Shown one piece after another: positions 7,772 through 17,388 of a DNA stretch of 64,000 bases. The translations under genes were made by a program, and so were the position numbers. The notes below the pieces were generated by a model. The model saw only the letters and a list, made by a program, of their open reading frames with translations. It ran no database searches and was not told the DNA's origin. Origin of the DNA: Mycolicibacterium iranicum (GTDB lineage: Bacteria; Actinomycetota; Actinomycetes; Mycobacteriales; Mycobacteriaceae); contig NZ_JACHVU010000010.1 of assembly GCF_014190915.1 (NCBI RefSeq), forward strand, positions 131,007 to 195,006. The letters are read 5' to 3'. How positions within the stretch are numbered: position 1 is the first letter of the stretch; every line of letters begins with the position of its first letter.

Positions 7772-9304
7772 ATGAACCTGCGTACCAACCACCCCGTCGG
7801 TCTCCGTCTCGACTCGCTGTCCGACCTGGTCGGTGCGGGTTCTGCCGGGGCCGGTCCGGTCCCCGGCATCGACATCACCGGCGTCACGCTGCGGGGGCAG
7901 GACGCCCAGGCCGGTGACCTGTTCGCCGCGCTGCCGGGAACCCGCGCGCACGGCGGCCGCTACGCCGCCGAGGCCGTCGACCGGGGGGCTGTCGCGGTCC
8001 TCACCGACGCCGACGGGGTGTCCGAGATCGCCGCCTGCGGAGGGCTGGACGTGCCGATCCTGGTCCATCCGCATCCGCGGGGGGTCCTCGGCGAAACCGC
8101 GGCGGCGGTGTACGGGCGGCCGTCGGAACATCTGCGGGTCATCGGCGTGACGGGAACCTCCGGCAAGACCACCACCACCTACCTCGTGGAGGCGGGACTA
8201 CGCGCCGCCGGCCGGGTTGCCGGGCTGATCGGGACCGTGGGCGTGCGCATCGACGGGCGTGAGCAGCCGGGCGGGCTGACGACCCCGGAGGCGCCCGCGC
8301 TGCAGGCGCTGCTGGCCGCGATGCTGGAACAGGGCGTCGACACCGTCGTCATGGAGGTGTCCAGCCACGCGCTGACCCTCGGCCGCGTGGACGGGGTCGC
8401 GTTCGCCGTCGGCGGGTTCACCAACCTCTCCCGCGATCACCTGGACTTCCACCCGACGATGGAGGACTACTTCGAGGCGAAGGCCCGGCTCTTCGATCCG
8501 GGGTCGATCACCCGCGCCGCGCAGTCGGTGATCTGCGTCGACGACGAATGGGGCCGCGCGATGGCGGCCCGGGCCGAGCGTCCCGTCACGGTGAGCGCGA
8601 CCGGGGATGCGGACTGGTGGGTGCAGGAGGTCCGCTCGCTGGACGGCGGCGTCCAGGACTTCCTCGCCGTCGACCCGGCCGGGGTGCACCACGCAGTGGA
8701 GATCGGGCTCCCCGGCAGCTACAACGTCGCCAACGGTCTGCTCGCGGTGGCCCTGCTGGACGCCGTCGGAGTGTCCCCGGAGCAGGCGGCGCCCGGGCTG
8801 CGCAGCGCCAGGGTTCCGGGCCGGCTGGAGACCGTCGACCGCGGGCAGGGGTTCCTGGCGCTGGTCGACTACGCCCACAAACCGGGCGCGCTGGAAGCGG
8901 TCCTGCAGACGCTGCGGCAGCAGACCGGCGGCCGGCTGGCCGTGGTGTTCGGCGCCGGCGGCAACCGCGATCAGGGCAAGAGGGAGCCGATGGGCCGGGT
9001 GGCCGCCGAACTCGCCGACCTGGTGGTGGTGACCGACGACAACCCCCGCGACGAAGACCCGGCCGTGATCCGGGCCGCGATCGTGGCGGGCGCCCGGGGC
9101 GACGCCGAGGTGGTCGAGATCGGTGACCGTCGCGCCGCCATCGGCCACGCGGTGGCGTGGGCCCGCGACGGCGACATCGTGCTGATCGCCGGCAAGGGCC
9201 ACGAGGCCGGGCAGACGAGCCGGGGCGAGACGCGACCGTTCGACGACCGCGAGGAACTGGCCGCCGCGCTCGAGACACTGACCGCCCGGAGGTCGACGCT
9301 GTGA
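7772..9304 (+). CDS. murE: UDP-MurNAc-tripeptide synthetase MurE (meso-DAP adding)
   Basis: This ATP-dependent cytoplasmic ligase adds meso-diaminopimelate to UDP-MurNAc-L-Ala-D-Glu. It has 510 residues and three Mur-ligase domains. The P-loop is GTSGKTTTT at residue 128. The central-domain motif EVSSHALTLGRVDG is followed by NLSRDHLDFH. The DNPR motif at residues 423-426 is the known determinant for meso-DAP over lysine, as expected in mycobacteria. ATG 7772 is the only start consistent with the N-terminal domain, although the frame is open through the end of pbpB. A GTGA overlap links it to murF. Confidence 0.95.
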   Translation: MNLRTNHPVGLRLDSLSDLVGAGSAGAGPVPGIDITGVTLRGQDAQAGDLFAALPGTRAHGGRYAAEAVDRGAVAVLTDADGVSEIAACGGLDVPILVHPHPRGVLGETAAAVYGRPSEHLRVIGVTGTSGKTTTTYLVEAGLRAAGRVAGLIGTVGVRIDGREQPGGLTTPEAPALQALLAAMLEQGVDTVVMEVSSHALTLGRVDGVAFAVGGFTNLSRDHLDFHPTMEDYFEAKARLFDPGSITRAAQSVICVDDEWGRAMAARAERPVTVSATGDADWWVQEVRSLDGGVQDFLAVDPAGVHHAVEIGLPGSYNVANGLLAVALLDAVGVSPEQAAPGLRSARVPGRLETVDRGQGFLALVDYAHKPGALEAVLQTLRQQTGGRLAVVFGAGGNRDQGKREPMGRVAAELADLVVVTDDNPRDEDPAVIRAAIVAGARGDAEVVEIGDRRAAIGHAVAWARDGDIVLIAGKGHEAGQTSRGETRPFDDREELAAALETLTARRSTL

Positions 9305-10794
9305 TCGAACTGACCCTGGCCCGGATCGCCGAGATCGTCGGGGGACGCCTCACCGACATCACCGCCGAGGAGGCCGCGACGACGACGGTGACCGGCACCG
9401 TCGAGTTCGACTCGCGGGCGGTCACGCCCGGCGGGCTGTTCCTTGCGTTGCCGGGTGCCCGCGCCGACGGGCACGAGTTCGCCGCCGCGGCGGTGGCCTC
9501 GGGGGCGGTCGCGGTGCTGGCCGCCCGCCCGGTCGGCGTTCCCGCCATCGTCGTCGACGCGCCCGCGAGCGACCCCGGCGCAGCCGGCACCGCAGGCGTG
9601 CTCGAACACGACCTCGGCGGCGCCGGTGCGGCGGTGCTCGCGGCGCTCGGCACGCTCGCCGCCGCGGTCGCCTCGGAGCTGGCCGACCGCGGGCTGACGA
9701 TCATCGGCATCACCGGGTCGTCGGGCAAGACCTCGACCAAGGACCTGATCGCCGCCGTCCTCGACCCCCTGGGGGAGGTGATCGCGCCGCCGGGGTCGTT
9801 CAACAACGAGCTGGGCCATCCCTGGACCGTGCTGCGGGCCACCGAATCCACCGACTACCTCGTGCTGGAGATGTCGGCGCGCCACCGCGGCAACATCGCG
9901 GCGCTGGCCCGCATCGCGCGGCCGTCGATCGGCGCAGTGCTCAACGTGGGCACCGCGCACCTCGGCGAGTTCGGTTCCCGGGAGGCCATCGCGGAGACGA
10001 AGTCCGAACTGCCGCAGTCGGTTCCGGAGTCCGGCGTGGTGATCCTCAACGCCGACGACCCCATCGTGGCCGCCATGGCCGAAAAGACCTCGGCCAGAGT
10101 GGTGCGCGTCGGCCGCGGCCCCGACGCCGACATCCGCGCCGACGCGGTCACCCTCGACCCGCTGGCGCGGCCCAGCTTCACCCTGCACGCCGGAGGGGAG
10201 CAGGTGCCGGTCACGCTCGCCGTGCACGGTGACCATCAGGTGTCCAACGCGCTGACCGCCGCGGCCATCGCGCTGGAGTGCGGGGCGACCCTCGATCAGG
10301 TGGCGAGCGCGCTCGCGACCGCGGGCCCGGTGTCACGGCACCGGATGCAGGTCAGCACCCGCGAGGACGGGGTCACCGTCGTCAACGACGCCTACAACGC
10401 GAACCCGGACTCGATGACGGCCGGCCTCAAAGCACTGGCGTGGATGGCACGGCAGAACGCCGGCGCGGGCCGGAGCTTCGCCGTGCTGGGGGAGATGGCC
10501 GAGCTCGGCGAGGACGCGATTACCGAGCACGACCGCATCGGCCGGTTGGCGGTGCGATTAGATGTGTCTCGACTCATCGTCGTCGGATCGGGGAGGCCTA
10601 TGAGCGCCATGCTGCACGGGGCGGTCATGGAAGGGTCGTGGGGATCCGAGGCCACCCAGGTCGACGATGCCGACGCCGCGCTGGAATTGCTGCGCGCCGA
10701 GCTGCAGCCCGGCGACGTCGTCCTGGTGAAGGCCTCGAACTCCGCGGGCCTGGGCGCGCTGGCCGACACGCTCGCCGCGGAGGGCACGCCATGA
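9301..10794 (+). CDS. murF: UDP-MurNAc-tripeptide:D-Ala-D-Ala ligase MurF
   Basis: MurF adds the D-alanyl-D-alanine dipeptide and completes the cytoplasmic UDP-MurNAc-pentapeptide. It has 497 residues from the GTG at 9301, which overlaps the murE stop as GTGA. The N-terminal domain contains FDSRAVTPGGLFLALPG, typical for MurE/MurF uracil-side binding. The ATP loop is GITGSSGKTSTKDLI at about residue 138. The central domain carries NAYNANPDSM, a MurF signature for the C-terminal substrate region. The 3' end overlaps mraY by ATGA. Confidence 0.95.
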   Translation: MIELTLARIAEIVGGRLTDITAEEAATTTVTGTVEFDSRAVTPGGLFLALPGARADGHEFAAAAVASGAVAVLAARPVGVPAIVVDAPASDPGAAGTAGVLEHDLGGAGAAVLAALGTLAAAVASELADRGLTIIGITGSSGKTSTKDLIAAVLDPLGEVIAPPGSFNNELGHPWTVLRATESTDYLVLEMSARHRGNIAALARIARPSIGAVLNVGTAHLGEFGSREAIAETKSELPQSVPESGVVILNADDPIVAAMAEKTSARVVRVGRGPDADIRADAVTLDPLARPSFTLHAGGEQVPVTLAVHGDHQVSNALTAAAIALECGATLDQVASALATAGPVSRHRMQVSTREDGVTVVNDAYNANPDSMTAGLKALAWMARQNAGAGRSFAVLGEMAELGEDAITEHDRIGRLAVRLDVSRLIVVGSGRPMSAMLHGAVMEGSWGSEATQVDDADAALELLRAELQPGDVVLVKASNSAGLGALADTLAAEGTP

Positions 10795-11870
10795 GGCAGA
10801 TCCTGATCGCCGTCGCGATCGCCCTGGCGGTGTCGATCCTGCTGACTCCGATGCTGATCCGGCTGTTCACCCGCCAGGGCTTCGGGCACGAGATCCGCGA
10901 GGACGGCCCGCCCAGCCACCACAAGAAACGCGGCACGCCGTCCATGGGCGGCGTCGCGATCGTGGCCGGCATCTGGGCCAGCTACTTCGGCACGCACCTG
11001 GTCGGCATCGTGATCGACGGCAAGGGTCCGTCGGCCTCAGGTCTGCTGGTCCTCGGTCTGGCCACGGCACTGGGCGTCGTGGGTTTCCTCGACGACCTGA
11101 TCAAGATCCGCCGGGCGCGCAACCTCGGCCTCAACAAGACCGCCAAGACCGTCGGCATCCTGGTGGCCGCCGTGCTCTTCGGAGTGCTCGCGCTGCAGTT
11201 CCGCAACGCCGACGGCCTGACCCCGGGCAGCGCCGAACTGTCCTACGTCCGCGAGATCGCAACCGTCACCCTGGCTCCCGGGTTGTTCGTGCTGTTCTGC
11301 GTGGTGATCGTCAGCGCCTGGTCGAATGCGGTGAACTTCACCGACGGGCTCGACGGCCTGGCGGCCGGAGCGATGGCGATGGTCTGCGCGGCCTACGTGC
11401 TGATCACGTTCTGGCAGTTCCGCAATGCGTGCGCGACCAGCCCCGGCGTCGGCTGCTACAACGTCCGGGACCCGCTGGACCTCGCGATCATCGCCGCGGC
11501 GACCGCGGGCGCGTGCATCGGATTCCTGTGGTGGAACGCCGCGCCGGCCAAGATCTTCATGGGCGACACCGGCTCGCTGGCGCTGGGCGGCGTGATCGCC
11601 GGCCTGTCGGTGACCAGCCGCACCGAGATGCTCGCCGTCGTCCTCGGCGCGCTGTTCGTGGCCGAGGTGACCTCGGTGGTCGTCCAGATCATGGCGTTCC
11701 GCACGACGGGGCGCCGGGTGTTCCGGATGGCGCCGTTCCATCACCATTTCGAGCTGGTGGGCTGGGCGGAGACCACGGTCATCATCCGGTTCTGGCTGTT
11801 GACCGCCATCGCGTGCGGGCTCGGTGTGGCGCTCTTCTACAGCGAGTGGCTGACGACCGTCGGTGCGTGA
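10791..11870 (+). CDS. mraY: Phospho-MurNAc-pentapeptide translocase MraY
   Basis: MraY is the polytopic membrane enzyme that transfers phospho-MurNAc-pentapeptide to undecaprenyl phosphate, making lipid I. It has 359 residues and about ten hydrophobic helices. Family signatures are seen: GPPSHHKKRGTPSMGG (about residues 40-55), FLDDLIK with the paired aspartates, NAVNFTDGLDGLA, and FMGDTGSLALGG plus MAPFHHHFE near the C-terminus, with the conserved HHH loop. The start ATG overlaps the murF stop. It passes its product to MurG downstream. Confidence 0.95.
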   Translation: MRQILIAVAIALAVSILLTPMLIRLFTRQGFGHEIREDGPPSHHKKRGTPSMGGVAIVAGIWASYFGTHLVGIVIDGKGPSASGLLVLGLATALGVVGFLDDLIKIRRARNLGLNKTAKTVGILVAAVLFGVLALQFRNADGLTPGSAELSYVREIATVTLAPGLFVLFCVVIVSAWSNAVNFTDGLDGLAAGAMAMVCAAYVLITFWQFRNACATSPGVGCYNVRDPLDLAIIAAATAGACIGFLWWNAAPAKIFMGDTGSLALGGVIAGLSVTSRTEMLAVVLGALFVAEVTSVVVQIMAFRTTGRRVFRMAPFHHHFELVGWAETTVIIRFWLLTAIACGLGVALFYSEWLTTVGA

Positions 11871-11871
11871 C

Positions 11872-13320
11872 ATGGACGCGCTGTCCGGCGCCAGGGTTCT
11901 GGTCACCGGCGCCCGGGTCACCGGCCGGGCCATCCTGGAGGCGCTGACCTTCCTGGGCGTCCGCGCCACCGTGACCGACGACAGCCCGGCGGCGCTGGCG
12001 ACCTTCGCCGACGACGGTGTCGACACCGTCGCGCCCGCGGACGCAGTGGCGCGCATCGCCGACTACGACCTGGTCGTGACGAGCCCGGGCTTTCCGCCGA
12101 CGGCGCCGGTGCTGGCTGCCGCGGCAGCCGCAGGCGTTCCGATCTGGGGTGACGTCGAGCTGGCGTGGCGGCTGGACCGGTCCGGCCGGTTCGGCACACC
12201 TCGGCAATGGCTGGTGGTCACGGGGACCAACGGCAAGACCACGACGACGTCGATGCTCTACGCGATGCTGCAGGCGGCCGACAGGCGGGCGGTGCTGTGC
12301 GGAAACATCGGCGATCCGGTCCTGGCCCTGCTCGACCAGCCCGCCGACCTGCTCGCCGTCGAGCTGTCCAGCTTCCAGCTGCACTGGGCGCCGTCCCTGC
12401 GCCCCGAGGCCGGCGTGCTGCTGAACCTCGCCGAGGACCACCTCGACTGGCACGGCTCGATGCAGGCGTACGCGCACGACAAGGCCCGGGTCCTGACGGG
12501 CCGGGTCGCGGTGGGCGGACTCGACGACGACCTCGCCGCGCGACTGCTGCGCGAGGCGCCCGCGGGAACGAAGGTCGGGTTCCGGCTCGGCGAGCCGGGT
12601 CCGGGCGAACTCGGGGTGCGTGACGGCGTGCTGACGGACAACGCGTTCGCCCCCGGCCTGGCGCTCGCGGCGGCCGGCGACATCTCGGTGGCGGGTCCGG
12701 TCGGTGTACTGAATGCGCTCGCCGCCGCGGCGCTGGCCCGTGCGGTGGACGTACCGGCGCCCGCCATCGCCCATGCCCTCGTCACGTTTCAGGTGGGCCG
12801 GCACCGCGCGGAGGTCGTCGCGGTGGCCGACAGCATCACCTATGTCGACGACTCCAAGGCCACCAACCCGCACGCCGCCCAGGCGTCGATCACCGCGTTC
12901 CCGCGCGTGGTCTGGGTGGCCGGCGGTCTGCTCAAAGGCGCCTCCGTCGACGCGCTGGTCGCAGAAACCGCGAATCGCCTGGTCGGGGCCGTGTTGATCG
13001 GCCAGGACCGCAGGGCGGTCGCCGATGCGTTGGCGCGACACGCACCGGATGTCCCCGTCGTCGAGCTTGTGACGGGGGAGGATTCTGTGGTGCATGGGAA
13101 CGATGTGTCAGGTGTTACTCGTGTGACTCGAGTGGTCCCCTCGGGGTCGCAGCCGCTCGGGGAGGCCGTCATGACGGCCGTCGTCGACGCAGCCCGGGGT
13201 CTGGCACACCCCGGCGACACCGTCCTGCTCGCACCCGCCGGTGCGTCGTTCGATCAGTTCACCAGCTACGGACACCGCGGTGACGCCTTCGCCGCCGCGG
13301 TGCGCGCGGCGCTGCGGTAG
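11872..13320 (+). CDS. murD: UDP-MurNAc-L-alanine:D-glutamate ligase MurD
   Basis: MurD adds D-glutamate to UDP-MurNAc-L-Ala in the cytoplasm. The 482-residue protein has the N-terminal glycine-rich ARVLVTGARVTG fold, the ATP loop VTGTNGKTTTTSML (about residue 116), the metal/ATP motif NLAEDHLDWHG, and the C-terminal YVDDSKATNPHAA motif. ATG 11872 lies one nucleotide after the mraY stop. An in-frame GTG at 11863 would overlap mraY by 8 nt and add three residues; the sequence does not decide between them. A short 8-nt gap separates it from ftsW. Confidence 0.95.
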   Translation: MDALSGARVLVTGARVTGRAILEALTFLGVRATVTDDSPAALATFADDGVDTVAPADAVARIADYDLVVTSPGFPPTAPVLAAAAAAGVPIWGDVELAWRLDRSGRFGTPRQWLVVTGTNGKTTTTSMLYAMLQAADRRAVLCGNIGDPVLALLDQPADLLAVELSSFQLHWAPSLRPEAGVLLNLAEDHLDWHGSMQAYAHDKARVLTGRVAVGGLDDDLAARLLREAPAGTKVGFRLGEPGPGELGVRDGVLTDNAFAPGLALAAAGDISVAGPVGVLNALAAAALARAVDVPAPAIAHALVTFQVGRHRAEVVAVADSITYVDDSKATNPHAAQASITAFPRVVWVAGGLLKGASVDALVAETANRLVGAVLIGQDRRAVADALARHAPDVPVVELVTGEDSVVHGNDVSGVTRVTRVVPSGSQPLGEAVMTAVVDAARGLAHPGDTVLLAPAGASFDQFTSYGHRGDAFAAAVRAALR

Positions 13321-13328
13321 CGGGCCGA

Positions 13329-14822
13329 GTGAGCAACATCCTGAGCCGGTTGCGCCACCGCCGCGCCCATCCGGCCGCCGATCCGCAGGCCGTCACTGCC
13401 GCCGACGCCGCCCTCCCGGTCCCGCGCACCCGCGTCGGCGCCTGGCTCGGCCGGCCGATGACGTCGTTCCACCTGATCGTCGCCATCACCGCACTGCTCA
13501 TCACCATGGGCCTGACGATGGTGCTGTCGGCCTCGGGGGTCTACTCCTACGACACCGACGGCTCGCCGTGGTCGGTGTTCGCCAAGCAGTTGCTGTGGAC
13601 CGGCGTCGGGCTGCTCGCGTTCTACATCGCGCTGCGCACGCCCGTCGCCCTCATGCGTCGATTCGCCTTCTCCGGCTACGCGTTCACCGTCATCCTGCTC
13701 GTCCTCGTGCTGATCCCTGGAATCGGCAAAGTGGCCAACGGTTCCCGTGGATGGTTCGTGGTGGCCGGATTCTCGATGCAGCCCTCCGAGCTGGCGAAGA
13801 TCGCACTCGCGATCTGGGGCGCCCACCTGCTGGCCGCGCGGCGCATGGAGCAGGCCTCCCTGCGGGAGATGCTCGTGCCGCTGGTGCCGGCCGCGGTGGT
13901 CGCGCTCGCGCTCATCGTCGTCCAGCCCGACCTCGGACAGACCCTGTCGATGGGTGTCATCCTGCTCGGCCTGCTCTGGTACGCGGGTCTCCCGCTGCGG
14001 GTGTTCCTGACCTCGCTCGGCGCCGTCCTGGTCTCCGGTGTGGTCCTCGCACTCGCCGAGGGCTACCGGTCGGCCCGGGTGCAGTCCTGGCTCAATCCGA
14101 GCGCCGACGCGCAGGGCTCGGGGTATCAGGGCCGGCAGGCCAGGTTCGCGCTGGCCAACGGCGGCGTGTTCGGCGACGGCCTGGGGCAGGGCACGGCGAA
14201 ATGGAACTATCTGCCCAACGCCCACAACGACTTCATCTTCGCGATCATCGGCGAGGAACTCGGGTTCATCGGCGCCGCAGGCCTGCTGATCCTGTTCGGG
14301 CTGTTCGCCTACACCGGGATGCGGATCGCGCGCCGCTCCGCCGACCCGTTCCTGCGGCTACTCACCGCGACGGCCACGTTGTGGATCCTGTCCCAGGTGT
14401 TCATCAACGTCGGCTACGTGGTGGGGCTGCTCCCGGTGACCGGTCTGCAGCTGCCGCTGATCTCCTCGGGCGGCACGTCGACGGCGACCACGCTGCTGAT
14501 GATCGGCATCATGGCCAACGCCGCGCGCCACGAACCCGAGGCGGTGGCCGCGCTGCGCGCGGGCCGGGACGACAAGGTCAACCGGCTGCTGCGGCTGCCC
14601 CTGCCCGCGCCGTACGTCCCGACCCGCACCGAGGCGCTGCGCGACCGGCTGCGCCGGCGTCCCGGCCGCCCCGACAAGCCCGCCGAGAAGAAGCCGCGCC
14701 CCCGGGCCCGGCAGCAGCCCCGGCACCCGGTGCGCTCCGGCCGGCCGTCCGGCGGTTACGGTGAAGCGCAGCGAAATCAGGGCCGGCGGGCCCGCACACT
14801 GGAAGGTCAGCGTTACGGGTGA
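13329..14822 (+). CDS. ftsW: Septal peptidoglycan polymerase FtsW (SEDS)
   Basis: FtsW is the SEDS-family glycosyltransferase that polymerises lipid II at the septum with PbpB. This 497-residue protein has about ten membrane helices between residues 50 and 395. The long extracytoplasmic loop between helices 7 and 8 contains LNPSADAQGSGYQGRQA. The family signature is NVGYVVGLLPVTGLQLPLIS with SSGGTST immediately after. A long basic, proline-rich cytoplasmic C-terminus (about residues 410-497, rich in RRRPGRPDKPAEKKPRPRAR) is a mycobacterial feature reported to contact FtsZ. It starts at GTG 13329 and overlaps murG by GTGA. Confidence 0.95.
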   Translation: MSNILSRLRHRRAHPAADPQAVTAADAALPVPRTRVGAWLGRPMTSFHLIVAITALLITMGLTMVLSASGVYSYDTDGSPWSVFAKQLLWTGVGLLAFYIALRTPVALMRRFAFSGYAFTVILLVLVLIPGIGKVANGSRGWFVVAGFSMQPSELAKIALAIWGAHLLAARRMEQASLREMLVPLVPAAVVALALIVVQPDLGQTLSMGVILLGLLWYAGLPLRVFLTSLGAVLVSGVVLALAEGYRSARVQSWLNPSADAQGSGYQGRQARFALANGGVFGDGLGQGTAKWNYLPNAHNDFIFAIIGEELGFIGAAGLLILFGLFAYTGMRIARRSADPFLRLLTATATLWILSQVFINVGYVVGLLPVTGLQLPLISSGGTSTATTLLMIGIMANAARHEPEAVAALRAGRDDKVNRLLRLPLPAPYVPTRTEALRDRLRRRPGRPDKPAEKKPRPRARQQPRHPVRSGRPSGGYGEAQRNQGRRARTLEGQRYG

Positions 14823-15961
14823 CGGCGTTCTCGGTCCCGGCGGGGCAGCAGCGGAGCGACCGGGGAATCTCGGTGGTCCTCGCCGGCGGCGGCACGGCCG
14901 GCCATGTCGAACCCGCGATGGCGGTCGCCGACGCGTTGAGAGCGCTGGAACCCGGGGTGCGGATCACCGCGCTGGGAACGCAGCGCGGCCTGGAGACCCG
15001 GCTCGTCCCGCAGCGCGGCTATGACCTCGAGCTGATCACCCCGGTCCCGCTGCCTCGCAAGCTCTCCGCCGACCTCATGCGTCTGCCGATGCGGGTGCGC
15101 ACCGCGGTGAGGCAGACCCGGGCGGTGCTCGACGCGGTGTCCGCGGATGTCGTCATCGGTTTCGGTGGATACGTCGCCCTTCCCGCGTATCTGGCCGCAC
15201 GCCGCCGGGTGCCGGTGGTGGTCCACGAGGCCAACGCGAGCGCCGGCTGGGCCAACAAGGTCGGCGCGCGCGTGGCGCAGCGCGTGCTCTCTGCGGTCCC
15301 CGACCCCGGACTGGGCCCGGTCGACGTCGTCGGGGTGCCCGTCCGGGAGGCGATCACGTCACTGGACCGGCTTTCGCTGCGGGCCGAGGCGCGTGAGTAT
15401 TTCGGCTTCGACCCGGACGCCCGGGTGCTGCTGGTCTTCGGTGGTTCGCAGGGGGCGCAGTCACTCAACCGGGCGGTCTCCGGCGCGGCCGAAAGCCTCG
15501 CGGCGGCCGGTATCTCGGTGCTGCACGCGCACGGTCCGAAGAACACCCTCGAGCTGCGCACACCCGCGCCGGGCGATCCGCCGTACGTGGCCGTGCCCTA
15601 CCTGGACCGGATGGACCTGGCGTATGCGGCCGCCGACCTGGCGGTGTGCCGGTCCGGGGCGATGACCGTCGCCGAGGTCAGCGCCGTCGGGCTGCCCGCG
15701 ATCTATGTCCCGTTGCCCATCGGCAACGGCGAACAGCGTCTCAACGCGCTGCCGGTGGTGGAGGCGGGCGGCGGCCTGGTGGTCGACGACCGTTCCCTGA
15801 CCTCGGAATACGTGGCGGGCACGGTCCCCGGCCTGCTCAACGACCGGGACGGGCTGGCGGCGATGACCGCGGCCGCGGCGCTGGCGGGTCACCGCGACGC
15901 GGCGCGGCGGGTCGCCGAGATCGCCCTCGGCGTGGCACGGGACGGACGGACGACGCGGTGA
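14819..15961 (+). CDS. murG: Lipid II synthase MurG
   Basis: MurG is a peripheral membrane glycosyltransferase (GT28) that adds GlcNAc from UDP-GlcNAc to lipid I. It has 380 residues. The N-terminal lipid-I side glycine loop is seen as VLAGGGTAGHVEPAMA (about residue 21), the second glycine loop as FGGSQGAQSLNRA, and the nucleotide-sugar region as CRSGAMTVAEVSA and PLPIGNGEQRLNA. The start GTG 14819 overlaps ftsW and the 3' end overlaps murC, both as GTGA. Confidence 0.95.
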   Translation: MTAFSVPAGQQRSDRGISVVLAGGGTAGHVEPAMAVADALRALEPGVRITALGTQRGLETRLVPQRGYDLELITPVPLPRKLSADLMRLPMRVRTAVRQTRAVLDAVSADVVIGFGGYVALPAYLAARRRVPVVVHEANASAGWANKVGARVAQRVLSAVPDPGLGPVDVVGVPVREAITSLDRLSLRAEAREYFGFDPDARVLLVFGGSQGAQSLNRAVSGAAESLAAAGISVLHAHGPKNTLELRTPAPGDPPYVAVPYLDRMDLAYAAADLAVCRSGAMTVAEVSAVGLPAIYVPLPIGNGEQRLNALPVVEAGGGLVVDDRSLTSEYVAGTVPGLLNDRDGLAAMTAAAALAGHRDAARRVAEIALGVARDGRTTR

Positions 15962-17388
15962 GCGCGTACGACGGCCCGACCGACCTGCCGCCCGAACTGC
16001 AGCGGGTGCACATGGTCGGGATCGGCGGAGCGGGGATGTCGGGAATCGCCCGCATCCTGCTGGACCGCGGGGGACAGGTGTCGGGGTCCGACGCCAAGGA
16101 GTCCCGCAGCGTGATCGCGTTGCGCGCCCGCGGGGCAGACGTGCGGATCGGGCACGACGCGTCTGCGCTCGACACGCTGGCCGGCGGACCCACCGCGGTG
16201 GTGACCACCCACGCCGCGATCCCGAAGACCAACCCCGAACTCGTCGAGGCGCACCGGCGCGGGATTCCGGTGATCCTGCGGCCGGCCGTGCTGGCCAAGC
16301 TGATGACGGGCCACACCACGCTGATGGTGACGGGAACGCACGGCAAGACCACCACCACCTCGATGCTCATCGTCGCGTTGCAGCACAGCGGTTTCGACCC
16401 GTCCTTCGCGGTCGGCGGCGACTTCGGTGAGGCAGGCACCAACGCCCACCACGGCAGCGGTTCGACCTTCGTCGCCGAGGCCGACGAGAGCGACGGATCG
16501 CTGCTGGAGTACAGCCCCGACGTCGCGATCGTGACCAACATCGAGGCCGACCACCTGGATTTCTACGGCACTGTCGAGGCGTACACCGCGGTCTTCGACC
16601 ACTTCGTCGAACGCATCAGACCCGATGGCGCACTGGTGGTCTGCGTCGACGACCCCGGCGCGGCGGCCCTGGCCGAGCGCAGCACGGCACGCGGTGTGCG
16701 GGTGGTGCGCTACGGCAGCGCCGACGGGCTGGACGCCTCCCTGCTGACGTGGACGCAGCAGGGCACCGGCGCGGTCGCCGAGATCAGGCTGCGCGGCGAG
16801 GACCGCACGCGGACCATGCGGTTGTCGGTGCCGGGCAGGCACACCGCGCTCAACGCGCTGGCCGCGCTGCTGGCGGCCCGGGAGGCCGGCGCGGAGGTGG
16901 ACACCGTGCTCGACGGGCTCGCCGGATTCGACGGTGTGCGACGGCGTTTCGAGCTGGTCGGCACGGCCGGCGGGGTCCGGGTCTTCGACGACTACGCCCA
17001 TCACCCGACCGAGGTCGCCGTCACGCTCGCCTCGGTGCGCGCCGTGGTCGAACAGCAGGGCCGGGGTCGCGCCGCCGTGGTGTTCCAGCCCCACTTGTAT
17101 TCGCGCACCGCGGCTTTCGCCTCGGAGTTCGGACAGGCGCTGAGCGTCGCGGACATGGTCTTCGTGCTCGACGTCTATGCCGCCCGGGAGCAGCCGCTCG
17201 CCGGGATCAGCGGAGCCACCATCGCCGATGCGGTGTCCGCTCCGGTCACCTACATCCCGGACTTCTCCGCGGTGGCCGCACAGGTGGCCGCAGCCGTCGC
17301 GCCCGGGGACGTGGTGGTGACGATGGGCGCCGGCGACGTCACGCTGCTGGGCCGCGAGATCCTCGCCGAGGTGCAGGCCCGGACATGA
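15958..17388 (+). CDS. murC: UDP-MurNAc:L-alanine ligase MurC
   Basis: MurC adds the first residue, L-alanine, to UDP-MurNAc. The 476-residue protein begins near the nucleotide-sugar loop HMVGIGGAGMSGIARIL. The ATP loop VTGTHGKTTTTSML is at about residue 125, the metal-binding stretch DESDGSLLEY follows, and FDDYAHHPTEV is the MurC C-terminal motif. The start is GTG 15958 inside the murG stop; the frame is open far upstream within murG but without MurC homology. An ATGA overlap leads into ftsQ. Confidence 0.95.
   Translation: MSAYDGPTDLPPELQRVHMVGIGGAGMSGIARILLDRGGQVSGSDAKESRSVIALRARGADVRIGHDASALDTLAGGPTAVVTTHAAIPKTNPELVEAHRRGIPVILRPAVLAKLMTGHTTLMVTGTHGKTTTTSMLIVALQHSGFDPSFAVGGDFGEAGTNAHHGSGSTFVAEADESDGSLLEYSPDVAIVTNIEADHLDFYGTVEAYTAVFDHFVERIRPDGALVVCVDDPGAAALAERSTARGVRVVRYGSADGLDASLLTWTQQGTGAVAEIRLRGEDRTRTMRLSVPGRHTALNALAALLAAREAGAEVDTVLDGLAGFDGVRRRFELVGTAGGVRVFDDYAHHPTEVAVTLASVRAVVEQQGRGRAAVVFQPHLYSRTAAFASEFGQALSVADMVFVLDVYAAREQPLAGISGATIADAVSAPVTYIPDFSAVAAQVAAAVAPGDVVVTMGAGDVTLLGREILAEVQART

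Noticed and set aside
5689..7887. Long reverse-strand open frame (about 732 codons) opposite pbpB
   Set aside because: The sense strand encodes the three penicillin-binding motifs in order; the antisense protein has no recognisable domain.
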